This document shows, piece by piece, positions 43,796-53,988 of a stretch of 64,000 bases of DNA. Every line of letters starts with the position of its first letter. The first letter of the stretch is position 1. The stretch spans positions 558,001 to 622,000 of the forward strand of contig NZ_CP150664.1 in assembly GCF_038024035.1 (NCBI RefSeq), given 5' to 3'. Under the pieces are notes generated by a model. It made no database searches and was not told the DNA's origin. It worked only from the letters and a program-made list of their open reading frames with translations. This DNA comes from Polaribacter pacificus (GTDB lineage: Bacteria > Bacteroidota > Bacteroidia > Flavobacteriales > Flavobacteriaceae). A program made the translations under genes and the position numbers.

Positions 43796-43841
43796 TAAAG
43801 CTAGGCAATAAGAATTGAGTAAAAAATAAGCAATATGCTTA
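43796..43841 (-). promoter_or_regulatory. Dyad promoter of the receiver gene (site 3)
   Basis: The best dyad of the set, a perfect TAAGCA-TAT-TGCTTA (43841-43827 on the minus strand), with TAGCTTTA (43803-43796) at the same 38-bp offset. The predicted leader is about 30 nt. The site is between the two response-regulator genes. Confidence 0.68.
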
Positions 43842-43878
43842 ATTGTTTAACTTATTTATCTGAAAATCAAACAAAAAA

Positions 43879-44535
43879 CTAAAAGTCTTCTAAGGATGTT
43901 AAGCCTTCACGAATGGCATACTTGGTTAACTCTGGAATGGTAAAAAGGTCTAGCTTTTTCATGATGTTGTTTCTGTGAACATCAACTGTCTTTGAACTTA
44001 AAAACAACAACTCCCCTATTTCTTTTGAAGATTTTCCTTCTGCAAGCAGTTGCAAAACTTCCGTCTCTCTAGAACTTAGATTTTTGTCATCCAAGCCATC
44101 TGATTCTTTTAATAAGGATAAAAATTCTTGATTGATGTTTTTGGACAAGTACTTTTTGTTTCGCATAACACTATCAATAGCTGTTATCAACTCACTAGCG
44201 TCACCATCTTTTAATAAATAACCATAGGCACCCGCATTAAACATGCTCTGGATATACTGTTTGTTGGCATGCATAGAAAGACCAATAATTTTAATTGAGG
44301 GGTGTGACTTGCAAATCTGTTTTGCAGATTCAATACCATTTAATCCAGACATTGCCACATCCATAACAACCACATCAGGGTTTAGTTTTACGCATTTTTT
44401 TATAGCTTCTCTACCATCAGAAGCCTCTCCAACTATATTTAAATGACTCTTCTGCTCAATAAGACTTCTTAGCCCATCGCGAAGCATTTGATGATCATCA
44501 ACTAATAATATTTTTATTTCTTTTCCAAAACTCAT
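43879..44535 (-). CDS. NarL/LuxR-family response regulator
   Basis: 218 residues. The receiver domain (about 6-125) has LLVDDHQMLRDGL, phospho-acceptor Asp in VVVMDVAMSGLNG (about 59), Ser in IIGLSMHAN and Lys in GYLLKDGDAS. The LuxR-type HTH (about 148-205) reads LSSRETEVLQLLAEGKSSKEIGELL then SSKTVDVHRNNIMKKL. Its start overlaps the kinase stop as TAATG (when the kinase is read in the restored frame), showing translational coupling. It is the obvious candidate to bind the nearby palindromic sites, by position and protein class. Confidence 0.95.
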   Translation of the reverse strand: MSFGKEIKILLVDDHQMLRDGLRSLIEQKSHLNIVGEASDGREAIKKCVKLNPDVVVMDVAMSGLNGIESAKQICKSHPSIKIIGLSMHANKQYIQSMFNAGAYGYLLKDGDASELITAIDSVMRNKKYLSKNINQEFLSLLKESDGLDDKNLSSRETEVLQLLAEGKSSKEIGELLFLSSKTVDVHRNNIMKKLDLFTIPELTKYAIREGLTSLEDF

Positions 44536-47496
44536 TAAGATAAAGGTACAAAAAAGTTTACAGTTGTCCCAACATTAATTTCTGATACAATGCTAAATTT
44601 ACCATTCATGTTCTGAATTCTTTCTTTTACTGCAAACAAACCAAATCCAGAATTGGTGTGATTGCTTGGGTTTTGCAGTTTTTTGGTTTCAAAGCCCCCC
44701 CCCATTGTCCATTATATTGATAGAAACACCAGTTTTATCTTTGTCAAAATCTATAGTAACCAAAGATGCATTTGCATATTTTATAGTGTTGGTTACCACC
44801 TCTTGTATACATCTAAAAATTAAAATTGCATTAATATCACTTAGTTTTATTGATGATACATTGCTGTGAAACTTAACTTTAATATTGTATTTTTCTTCAA
44901 TTTCATCAGTGTACCAATACAAGGTATCAATAATCCCTAACTGATACAATACAGGAGGCGAGAGCTCGTACGTAATTTTACGACTATTGTCAAGAGCCTC
45001 AGAAATATGGTTTTTTACAAATTCTAAATCTTGATGAATGCTTTCTAACCCTGGTCTTTTTTCTAATTCAGTTATTCTCATTTTCGAGATAACCAAAGAT
45101 TGACTTAGATGGTCGTGAATATTAGCTGCAATTTGTTTTTTCTGATTTTCTTCTATTAATGAAATTTCTGTCGTTAATTTTTGTAGTGACAGTTGGTAAT
45201 CTTCAATCACTTTTTTTGCTGACATCCATTGGCTAATATCTCTACTGGTTGTTGCAAAAGCAACCACAACGCCTTCTTTAAAAATAGGATTTCCTAAAGA
45301 CTCAAACCATATATAATTACCAGATTTATGTCTTACTCTATAACTCAGAGCACCTACTTTAGTGCCGTTTTTAACCATATCACCAAAAGCATCTACTAAA
45401 ATATGCAAGTCTTCTGGATGAACAACCACATCTATTTTTTTATCAATTAGATCAATTTGATCATAGCCCATCAAATAACTTAAGGATGGACTTAAATACC
45501 TAAATGAAGTATCTGGGTTGTGTAGACAAATTAAATCACTCGTATTGTCAGCCAACAATCGATACATATCCTCTGATTTTTGGGCCAGCTCTAGATTTGT
45601 TTTATGCTCTGTAATATCTTGTAGAACACCTCTTCTGCCAATAAACTCACCTTGATCATTGTAGATGGCTTTTCCCATGTTTCTAATCCACAATTTTTCA
45701 TTCTTTAAGTTGACTAGCTGCAATTCTAAATCATACGGAATTCCTTTTGTGATACAATCATGAGCAGCTTTACTTAGCCTCTCCATAGATTCTTCATCAA
45801 AAATAGTAAGTATGGTTTCTAAGTCTGGAGCACCATTTTCTGGTGTGGTTCCGTAGATTTGATAAACAACATCTGACCAAGTAACTTTGTCAGTGATTGC
45901 ATCGTGCTCCCAATAGCCAACTTTTGCCATTAATCCTGCCTGCCTTAATGAAAGTTCACTCTTCTCTAACAATTCTAAGGAAGCCTGGATATTCTTTTTA
46001 GAAATTTCTAGTTCAAATTGTGATTTTTTTAAGTTACTAATATCCTGCAACACACCTCTTCTACCAATAACGTTTTGCTCATTATTAAAAATTGGCTCAG
46101 CTATAATTCGAACCCACAGATGGTTTTTCTTAAAATTAATCAGCTCGAGTTCTAATTCAAACGGAATGCCTTTAGATACTAATTCAAAAGAAGCTTTATT
46201 CATTTTCTCTTTTGATTTTTCTGTTAAGAGCACCATCAACTCTTCTAAATTTGGAGCTTTTTGCCCATCATACCCAAGAATTTCAAACATTTGATCTGAC
46301 CAATACAATTTATTGGTTTCACCATTTAGTTCATAAGCACCAATCTTTGCTAGTTTACCAGCCTCTCTTAATAAAAACTCACTTCTTTGTACAGTCGTTA
46401 GATTAACCTCCAGTTCTTCTTTTGATTTTTTGAGCTCATTTTCAAACAATTTTAAATCTGTAATGTCTTGAACCACACCTCTCCTACCAATAATTTCTTT
46501 ATCATCATTATAGATGGGTATTGTCATTACTCGCACCCAGGTTGTAATTTCTTGGATCAATTCAAACTCAATATCAAATGGAACACCTTGCTTCATACAT
46601 TTTTCTGAAGCTTCTATTAATCTTTTATTGGTTTCTACAGTAATGATATTTGAGAGCTCTTTTAAAGGAGGTGGATTAGATTTGGGCAAACCGAAAATTT
46701 TATAAACCTGATCTGAGAAAAACCATTGATCACCATCATTTTGATATTCATAGGCCCCAATTTTAGAAATCTTACTAGCTTCGTTTAATAGAAACTCACT
46801 CATTTCTACCTTTTTCAAGGATTCTTTTAAAACTTTTTGAGAAAGTTTAAGTTCATCTTGAGAATTTTTTAATTGAGAAATATCTGTAAAAATAATACAT
46901 ACCCTAAATGGCTTGCTTTCTCCTGGTTTAAATTCTGGTATAGAATTTAAACTCAACCATGTATAGGTGTTTGTCTCTTGATTAAGCGCTCCCAAAATCC
47001 TATTATGTACAGGCTTACCAGTTTTAATTGCTTCAAATCCAGGATGATCTTCTGGTGAGAGACCAGAATTGTCTTCATAAACAGGTTTCCATTCATCCGA
47101 GTTAACAGAACTGCCAACCATCTCGGCTTCTGTAACACCTAAAATATTTAAAGAGGCTTGATTAACGGAAGTAATTATTCCTTCTGGATTTGCATAAGCT
47201 ATTCCATGAGACATATTATTAAACAAACTGTAATAACTGTTTTCATTCTCCTTGAGCTTTTTAAGCTGCTTTTCTACCAAAGAATCCCTTCGTTTTAAGA
47301 TAAAAAAAAGTGCTGTCGCTGTAATGAATACAAACCCAACTCCTATATAAGATTGAATTTCTTGCCACTGGGCTACTAAGATATTCTCTTGATAATAATA
47401 CTGTAAAATCCAATCAGAAATTACAATATACAAACAACTAATAATAAAATATCCAATGACAATAAACTTAGTGGACTTCTTTATATATTTTTTCAT
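44535..47496 (-). CDS. Multi-PAS membrane histidine kinase (NarX/HPK7 type), frame broken at a G9 tract
   Basis: Two N-terminal membrane helices (about 12-32, 48-67) and five PAS domains: PAS1 (about 95-215), three closely similar PAS/PAC units (about 235-350, 370-487, 505-622, each ending IGRRGV-QDI) and PAS5 (about 640-760). Then come a HisKA_3 dimerisation helix with His in AANIHDHLSQSLVISKMRI and a HATPase domain. As sequenced, translation ends at NGGGL (stop at 44689-44691), losing the G2 box. With one G fewer in the tract at 44695-44703, the frame continues through SGFGLFAVKERIQNMNGKF to VPLS and stops at 44535, sharing one base with the regulator ATG. The restored length is about 987 residues. 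Confidence 0.88.
44695..44703 (-). repeat. G9 homopolymer inside the kinase ATPase domain
   Basis: Nine G on the coding strand encode the G1 box NGGG. Eight G would keep the conserved frame. Tracts of this length are classical contingency-locus sites for slipped-strand on/off switching, and are also prone to sequencing error. Confidence 0.9.
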
Positions 47497-47635
47497 GCAA
47501 GGAGCTAAATGGGAATTTTAAAAATACAAAAAAAACAGAAGCTAACTGCCTTGTTTGTAAAATTATCCTAAACTATTGGTTTTAAACACCGTAGTTTTCT
47601 GATTAAAAAAAATATAAATTTAATCTTATTTACAC

Positions 47636-47666
47636 TTGCGCAGTTTAAATATTTTTCTTATATTTC
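47636..47666 (+). promoter_or_regulatory. Candidate promoter of the 76-residue protein gene
   Basis: TTG (47636-47638), 20 bp, TATATTTC (47659-47666), one mismatch in the last base. The leader would be about 84 nt and contains CTCCCTAATTC. Confidence 0.45.
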
Positions 47667-47753
47667 AAAATTAACACTTCTCCCTAATTCATAACAAGAG
47701 GAAGGTGTGGCTTACTGTTAAATAAGATTTGTTAATCTATAAAATTTGCTAAA

Positions 47754-47984
47754 ATGACAATCGGAGAATTAATTGAAGAAGCTCAAGAGCTTGAAAGAGA
47801 TTATAAAACCTTTAAAACCAGAAATGAAAAAATAATAGCCTCAAAGAAGGCCAAAGAAATTGTATTAGGAATCAATCAATTTTATAAAGAGACTAACGAC
47901 GCAGAGTTAATGGATTTAATGAAACGTATTTCTGCAATTAAAGTTAAACTAGAAAAAAGGCTAAAAGGAAGGTTAACTGCCTAA
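47754..47984 (+). CDS. Small helical protein of unknown function
   Basis: 76 residues, charged and helical (MTIGELIEEAQELERDYKTF ... LMKRISAIKVKLEKRLKGRL), with a coiled-coil-like heptad spacing of Leu/Ile in the last third. It has no signal, membrane helix or Cys. It stands alone between the kinase (divergent) and the first adhesin gene. I do not recognise a family. The frame is a convincing gene because its ATG follows a promoter-like region and its codon use looks normal for the window. Confidence 0.7.
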   Translation: MTIGELIEEAQELERDYKTFKTRNEKIIASKKAKEIVLGINQFYKETNDAELMDLMKRISAIKVKLEKRLKGRLTA

Positions 47985-48315
47985 GCAATTTATCTGTATT
48001 ATTTTATAACAATACACTTAAATTTACATTGTTATTTATCAATAATAAATAACGTATTGATTGTTAATAACCCCTGCTAAAATGCAAGTTTAAACCATTG
48101 GAAAAGCTTGCAAAAATCATTCTCCTCCAGAACAATAGTTTGCTTATTTTTATTGACACTAGGTCTTTTAACATACCTAAAACCAATAAAATAGGCTAAC
48201 TCCTTAATTAAATGCAGTTTATTTTTTTAATCTGCTGTAAATTGATTAATTTTGCAATATTATTCCCCAATGAAATTTTTAGTGTTACAATTTATTATTT
48301 TTAGAAAATTAGAAA
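47985..48315. other. 331-bp intergenic region with a nested AT-rich hairpin
   Basis: It contains a perfect 9-bp AT hairpin GTTATTTAT-CAATA-ATAAATAAC (48031-48053), bracketed by CAATAC (48010-48015) and GTATTG (48054-48059), which could pair to enclose it. There is no GC-rich terminator. The right end holds the first adhesin's leader. One half-site TTGCTTATT occurs at 48140-48148 without a partner. No gene is seen. Confidence 0.6.
48247..48268 (+). promoter_or_regulatory. -7 box and C-rich leader motif of the first adhesin gene
   Basis: TAATTTTG (48247-48254) matches TAnnTTTG; no -33 TTG is clear. Ten bases later the leader has ATTATTCCCCAATG (48260-48273), which resembles the ATTAATCCCCCAAT box at the same distance in small RNA 2. 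Confidence 0.45.
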
Positions 48316-51300
48316 ATGAGGAATATTACTTTTTTTACAACACCTTTGCGTTATGCTAAAGCATTTGTTTTAATTGCTTTTTTATCTTTAACGCAGGCAT
48401 ATAGCCAAACTACCTATGTAGAAGGTGCTGGGCTTACAGAACTAAAATCTCAATTAGAAGGACCAGGAATTACGATTAGTAACCTGCAGATTACATCTGG
48501 CGCCTCTAATCAAGTAGGAACTTTTGCAAAAGGAAAAGATTCTAACCTTCAAATTGATGGTGGTATCATCATGACTACAGGGACCGTTACAGAATCTTTT
48601 ACTAGCAATAGTTCTGGTAGTAGTTCACTTGGTCCAGGCACTACTTATGATGACAATGAGCTAAAGGCAATTTATGCTCAAGCAACTCGTGATGTGGTTA
48701 TTCTAGAATTTGATGTTAGCTTGGATGCTTTGGCAACTGTTTTAACTATTGACTATCAATTTATGTCAGAAGAGTACAATGAATATGTATGTTCTAGTTT
48801 TAATGATGTCTTTGGATATTTTGTAACTTCAGATACCACTGCTCCATATACAGGATATTCAAACATTGCAAAAGTTCCTGGTACCAACAATGGAGTATCT
48901 ATCAACTCTATTAATAATGGTACAAGAGGATCAAATGGTAACTCAAATAGTTGTATAGATTTAACACAGTCAGATCAGTTTATAACAAACAGCGGAGGTG
49001 CTGTGAATGTTGAATATGATGGAATGACTAAAAAAATTAGAGCATCTGCAACCAATTTGATCCCTGGAACTACCTACCATGTAAAATTAGCCATTGCGGA
49101 TTCTTCTGATGGTGGATATGATTCTGCTATTTTAATTAACTTAATTAGTGGGTTTCCTGATGATGATGATGATGGAATTGCCAACGATGCAGATTTAGAT
49201 GATGACAATGACGGAATCCTTGATTCTGTAGAAGATTTAAATACAGATGGTGACGATAACCCTTTAACTGACCCAACTGATACTGATGGTGATGGAATCC
49301 CAAATTTCTTAGATTTGGATTCTGATGGTGATGGAATCCCTGACAATGTTGAAGCGCAAAGCACCAATGGTTATATTGCCCCGGCAGCAACTTATACACT
49401 AGAAGGTGTAAACACCGCTTACGGAACAGGCTTAACACCTGTAGATACTGATGGTACTGGTGGTCCTGACTTTTTAGATACTGATTCTGATGGTGATGGT
49501 ACATCTGATACTGTAGAGGCCGGCCTAACACTTTCTGGTAACGGAGGTGGTAATGGTTTAGACAATGCCTATGAAAATGTTGATGATTATCTAGATGTAA
49601 ACGGAACATTAAACAACCCAAACACCCTACCAGATGCAGATAGTGATTTAGGTACTGGTGGCGATGTAGATTTTAGAGATGCAGTAACCCTTGGTGATAA
49701 TGATGGTGATGGTATTTTAGACGATGCAGATTTGGATGATGATAATGACGGAATTTTAGATGCTATTGAACAAAATTGTACAGTGACTAATACTACTATT
49801 TCTGGTAGTTCAAACAGTGCTGGCTTATTAACCTATAATAACAATGTAAATAGACCAGAAAGAATTTATACTCAAAACAACGATGGTGCAGAGTTTGATA
49901 ACATTAGTGATGTTTTAGTTGTCTCATTTGGAAATACAGTGCCAGTTGGAACAGTTATAACCATAAGAGCTTATAAAAACAACAATAATGATAAGACCTT
50001 ACAATTTGAGCAATCTAATGCCAATGGTACAGTAACATCAAATCCAGTTTCTACCGGTGACCTAAATGATGATAATGTTTGGAGAGACTTTTCATATACT
50101 ATAACTGGTACAGCAGCAACTCATATTAAAATTTCTATGTTGGTTGAAAGTGGAAATGGCCGAGCAGAAGTTGATTTTATTAGCTACTCATTTAATCAAG
50201 TTAGTTACTCAGGCTGTAATGCAACTTTAGACACGGATGGAGACGGAATCTACGATTACTTAGATTTAGACTCTGATGGTGATGGAGTTCCTGATAATGT
50301 AGAAGCGCAAACTACCTTAGGGTATATAGCTCCTGGTACCTTTACAGACGCTAATAATGATGGAGTAAATGATGTTTACGCTGGTGGACTAACCCCAGTA
50401 AATTCAGACGGTACAGATAAAGTTGATTATCTAGATTTAGACTCAGACAACGACGGCAATAGCGATACTTTAGAAGCAGGAATCACTTTAAACGGAAGCA
50501 TTGCAGACAATGGTTTAGACACTGCTGTACTCACCACCACAAACTACAGTGATGTAAACGGTATCTTTAACGATCCAGCCAACGAGTTACCAGATTCTGA
50601 TTCTGATAGAAACTCTGGTGGAGATGTTGATATGAGAGATGATACAGTAACTGTTACACTTGGTTCTGGAAACGTATTATGGTTAAGAGCAGATAAGGAC
50701 GCTGCCACCAACTTATGGCAAGATCAATCAGGTAGTGGTCATAATGCTACAGCTACTAATCAACCTTCAAAAAAAGACAATGGCTTAAACTTTAACCCAA
50801 CCTTTGAATTTAACGGAAGTAATGATTATATGGTCATTGATGGGGGTATCTTAGGTAATAATACGACCTACAACAATATTTGGGTCTATTCAGTTTCAAA
50901 AACAAATGAAAATAGATACACTTACAACATATCTCAAGGAAGTGGAGCTACAAGATTTTATTTCTTAACACCTAACCAATCATCAAAGGCTACCTTTAAA
51001 TTTGGTTCAGAAGGCGCTCTAGAGCCAGCTTGGGGAGCAGCTACGGGTCAATTTTACCTATGGAATGCAGGAAGTAGTACAGGAACCTCTACCCCTTCTG
51101 GTACTAAAAAAGCAATTTATAGAAACGGATTAAGAATAGGTACAGACAATAACGGTAGTAGCGTTTTAAGTAATGATGCTCAAGATTTCTTTATTGGCTC
51201 TTATGACGCAAGTACTAGCGGTAGGTTTATAAATGGAGAAATTGCAGAAATCATTGTGTTTGCAGATGTACCAACAGCTTTGGAACAACAAAAAACACAA

Positions 51301-53880
51301 AGTTATTTGGCTTTAAAATATGGATTTACCCTAGATAAGACTAACAATAATGGCTCTATAATAGAGGGAGATTATATCCTCTCTAATGGTATTACTAAGG
51401 TGTGGAATTACACAGCCAATAGCAGCTACCATAATGATGTAGCAGGTATTGGTAGAGATGATACGCAAAGTTTTGTGCAAAAACAATCAAAATCTAGCAA
51501 TCCAAATTCATTAGTCACCATTGGCTTGGGTACTATTGCAAGTAATAATGGTACTAATGCAAATAATTTTGCCACAGACAAGGACTTCTTAGTTTGGGGT
51601 AATAATGGCACTGCATTAGGAGCAACTTCTCAACCAGGAGTATTGTGTGCAACTGATTTACAATTAAACAGAAAATGGAAAATTGTTGAAACAGGAACTG
51701 TTGGTACAACTAAGCTAGCAGTAAGTAAATCAACTATTGACACTTATTTAAACAATGCTACTTTTAGTAAAGTTTTAAAAATTGCAGATGACGCTGCACT
51801 AACGACCAATGTACAATTTGTTCCATTGGCAGTAGAAACTGTTAATGGCGTTACAAGCTATACAGCAAGTTTTGATTTTGATGGAACCAAATACTTTACG
51901 TTTGCAGAAACAAGCGGTATTATTTGGAAAGGAAGTACTAGTTCTTGGTCTGGTGGTAATGGTCCAGGAGGAGCTCCATCAACAGATTTTGTAGACAACG
52001 GACAATTAATGATTATTGATGCAGAAGGGACTAACAACCACCCTACTCTTACAGCCAATGCAAAAGTAGGTTGTGTGTGGATTAGCACAGGGTCTAAATT
52101 AGCTGTGGGTGATCTTATAAATTTAGAAATAGCCAACCAATTAAAAATGGATGGAGAGCTTCGATTAATAGGCGGTGCTCAGCTAATTCAAACACATACT
52201 GGAGCCAGCACAGTAACAGGTTCTGGAAACTTATACATTGATAGAAAAGCATCTGCTCCTACCATGTATCAGTACAACTACTTTAGTTCTCCTGTATTAA
52301 CTCAAGGTAAAAGTAACTATACGGTTAAATCTGTAATGAAAGATGGTACTACGCCAACTTCATTAACGTCTAACCCTCCTACTATGAACTATACAGCAGC
52401 AAGTTATGATGCTGATGCTACTACCTCACCAATTACTATTGCAAACTATTGGATTTGGTCATACTTTAACAACATCACAGATGATGGATGGATTGAAAAG
52501 CTTGAAAGTTCAACTTTAAAACCAGCAGAAGGGTATTTATTTAAAGGTCCTTCTTACCAAAACTATACCTATGTAGGGAAACCAAATGATGGTACTATAA
52601 CAACTACGATCTCTCCTGGTCATATGAGTTTAATTGGAAATCCTTATCCATCGGCTATAGATGCTAACGGATTGTTTACTGGTGTAAATGATGGAATATT
52701 AAATACCGTCTTTTACTGGGAGCACATCTCTACTGCAGGAGCAGATAGTCACAATAGTGATGCTTATGTAGGTGGATACGCAACTTACAATCTAAGTGCA
52801 GCTGTAGCTGGAACAGCTCCTTCAGGAGATATTGACACTACAGACCCTGACACAGACGGTGACGGTGAAAAAAACTCAGTAGATATTGATGATGACAATG
52901 ATGGGATTCCTGATGAAGGTGAACCAGAAGGTGTCGATTTAGACGGTGATGGAATTACTGGTGAAGAAGCTGATGATGATGATGATGGTGATGGAATCTT
53001 AGATGTAGATGAAGAAGAAATAGAGTACACTGTGCCTCCAAGATACATTGCTATTGGTCAAGGATTCTTTGCAGAAGCAACTAATATACAAGGATCTAAT
53101 ACAGTTACTTTCAGTAATGCTATGAGAAAATATGTCCCAGAAGGGTCTCAATCACATTTTTATAGAGGAGCTTTTTCTAAAAATGCAAGTGATGCATTGC
53201 CGTTGATAAAATTTGGTCTTAAATACTACAACGACAAAAATGTAGTCTTTAAAAAACAAATTGCTATTTCATTTAAAAGTGGAAATTCAACCGGCTTAGA
53301 TGCTGGATATGACAGTTCTCCTTTTGAGGTTGAAGACACAGATATCTTCTTTAAATTTGAAAATGTTCGTGAGCTATTTGTTATAGCTGGTATTCAAGAA
53401 ATAACAGATGATTTGGAGTTCCCGATCGCAATCAAAATTAAGAAAAACGGTTCTATCAATCTTAAAGTTGATGAGAAAAACAATATTGATAGAAGCTTGT
53501 ACTTAACAGATAAACAAACCAGTCAGGTATATGACTTGTCTAACCCTGTTCACTTAGAATTAGATCCAGGAACTTATTTAGATCGTTTTTATGTGAGTTT
53601 TGGTAAATCTTTAGATGTTGATGATGAGTTGCTAACCAATAATGAGCTTCAAACGTATTTTGATGCAAGTTCTAAAGAGTTGGTTGTAAAAAACACGTCT
53701 ATTCATGCAACTAAAAAAATAAGCTTGTTCTCAGTGTTAGGAAAAGAAGTACAAACTTGGGTACAAAAAGACAATGTAAAAGAGACTAGAGTTCAGCTTA
53801 AAAAACTGCCAACATCAATATACATTGTTAAGGTAGAAACTGCAGCTGGTACGTACTCTAAGAAGATAATAGTACACTAG
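48316..53880 (+). CDS. Giant T9SS-secreted surface protein, choice-of-anchor L plus Ca-binding TSP3 repeats
   Basis: 1854 residues. Signal peptide 1-31 (ends AYSQ). A choice-of-anchor L type domain (about 35-275) is followed by Asp-rich thrombospondin type 3 repeats (about 277-480, DDDNDGILD type), a beta-sandwich segment (485-640) and more TSP3 repeats (641-785). Then come a LamG/concanavalin-like domain (about 795-1000), a region with YHNDVAGIGRDD (1000-1200), a conserved flavobacterial module with IGNPYPSAIDA (about 1250-1500), an inserted TSP3 block (about 1507-1571) and IAIGQGFF. A type A T9SS sorting domain ends the protein (about 1775-1854, LPTSIYIVKVETAAGTYSKK). It is probably a surface adhesin stabilised by calcium. 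A strong terminator follows. Confidence 0.92.
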   Translation: MRNITFFTTPLRYAKAFVLIAFLSLTQAYSQTTYVEGAGLTELKSQLEGPGITISNLQITSGASNQVGTFAKGKDSNLQIDGGIIMTTGTVTESFTSNSSGSSSLGPGTTYDDNELKAIYAQATRDVVILEFDVSLDALATVLTIDYQFMSEEYNEYVCSSFNDVFGYFVTSDTTAPYTGYSNIAKVPGTNNGVSINSINNGTRGSNGNSNSCIDLTQSDQFITNSGGAVNVEYDGMTKKIRASATNLIPGTTYHVKLAIADSSDGGYDSAILINLISGFPDDDDDGIANDADLDDDNDGILDSVEDLNTDGDDNPLTDPTDTDGDGIPNFLDLDSDGDGIPDNVEAQSTNGYIAPAATYTLEGVNTAYGTGLTPVDTDGTGGPDFLDTDSDGDGTSDTVEAGLTLSGNGGGNGLDNAYENVDDYLDVNGTLNNPNTLPDADSDLGTGGDVDFRDAVTLGDNDGDGILDDADLDDDNDGILDAIEQNCTVTNTTISGSSNSAGLLTYNNNVNRPERIYTQNNDGAEFDNISDVLVVSFGNTVPVGTVITIRAYKNNNNDKTLQFEQSNANGTVTSNPVSTGDLNDDNVWRDFSYTITGTAATHIKISMLVESGNGRAEVDFISYSFNQVSYSGCNATLDTDGDGIYDYLDLDSDGDGVPDNVEAQTTLGYIAPGTFTDANNDGVNDVYAGGLTPVNSDGTDKVDYLDLDSDNDGNSDTLEAGITLNGSIADNGLDTAVLTTTNYSDVNGIFNDPANELPDSDSDRNSGGDVDMRDDTVTVTLGSGNVLWLRADKDAATNLWQDQSGSGHNATATNQPSKKDNGLNFNPTFEFNGSNDYMVIDGGILGNNTTYNNIWVYSVSKTNENRYTYNISQGSGATRFYFLTPNQSSKATFKFGSEGALEPAWGAATGQFYLWNAGSSTGTSTPSGTKKAIYRNGLRIGTDNNGSSVLSNDAQDFFIGSYDASTSGRFINGEIAEIIVFADVPTALEQQKTQSYLALKYGFTLDKTNNNGSIIEGDYILSNGITKVWNYTANSSYHNDVAGIGRDDTQSFVQKQSKSSNPNSLVTIGLGTIASNNGTNANNFATDKDFLVWGNNGTALGATSQPGVLCATDLQLNRKWKIVETGTVGTTKLAVSKSTIDTYLNNATFSKVLKIADDAALTTNVQFVPLAVETVNGVTSYTASFDFDGTKYFTFAETSGIIWKGSTSSWSGGNGPGGAPSTDFVDNGQLMIIDAEGTNNHPTLTANAKVGCVWISTGSKLAVGDLINLEIANQLKMDGELRLIGGAQLIQTHTGASTVTGSGNLYIDRKASAPTMYQYNYFSSPVLTQGKSNYTVKSVMKDGTTPTSLTSNPPTMNYTAASYDADATTSPITIANYWIWSYFNNITDDGWIEKLESSTLKPAEGYLFKGPSYQNYTYVGKPNDGTITTTISPGHMSLIGNPYPSAIDANGLFTGVNDGILNTVFYWEHISTAGADSHNSDAYVGGYATYNLSAAVAGTAPSGDIDTTDPDTDGDGEKNSVDIDDDNDGIPDEGEPEGVDLDGDGITGEEADDDDDGDGILDVDEEEIEYTVPPRYIAIGQGFFAEATNIQGSNTVTFSNAMRKYVPEGSQSHFYRGAFSKNASDALPLIKFGLKYYNDKNVVFKKQIAISFKSGNSTGLDAGYDSSPFEVEDTDIFFKFENVRELFVIAGIQEITDDLEFPIAIKIKKNGSINLKVDEKNNIDRSLYLTDKQTSQVYDLSNPVHLELDPGTYLDRFYVSFGKSLDVDDELLTNNELQTYFDASSKELVVKNTSIHATKKISLFSVLGKEVQTWVQKDNVKETRVQLKKLPTSIYIVKVETAAGTYSKKIIVH

Positions 53881-53901
53881 TATAAAACTAAACATATTAA
53901 A

Positions 53902-53931
53902 AAAAGCACAACAAGTTTTGTTGTGCTTTTT
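53902..53931 (+). terminator. Terminator after the first adhesin gene
   Basis: A 13-bp stem AAAAGCACAACAA (53902-53914) / 53918-53930 with a T tail; it separates the two adhesin genes into different transcripts. Confidence 0.92.
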
Positions 53932-53988
53932 AATGTTAAAATTTTAAATAAATACCCTTAATCGATACAAAACATATGGTGATTTTTG

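Noticed and set aside
48140-48148. TTGCTTATT upstream of the first adhesin, a half-site of the dyad
   Set aside because: The left arm is absent and no TANNTTTA box occurs at the required distance.
49074-49621. Antisense open frames (Ser- and His-rich) within the first adhesin gene
   Set aside because: They are shadows of the Asp-rich calcium repeats in the real gene.
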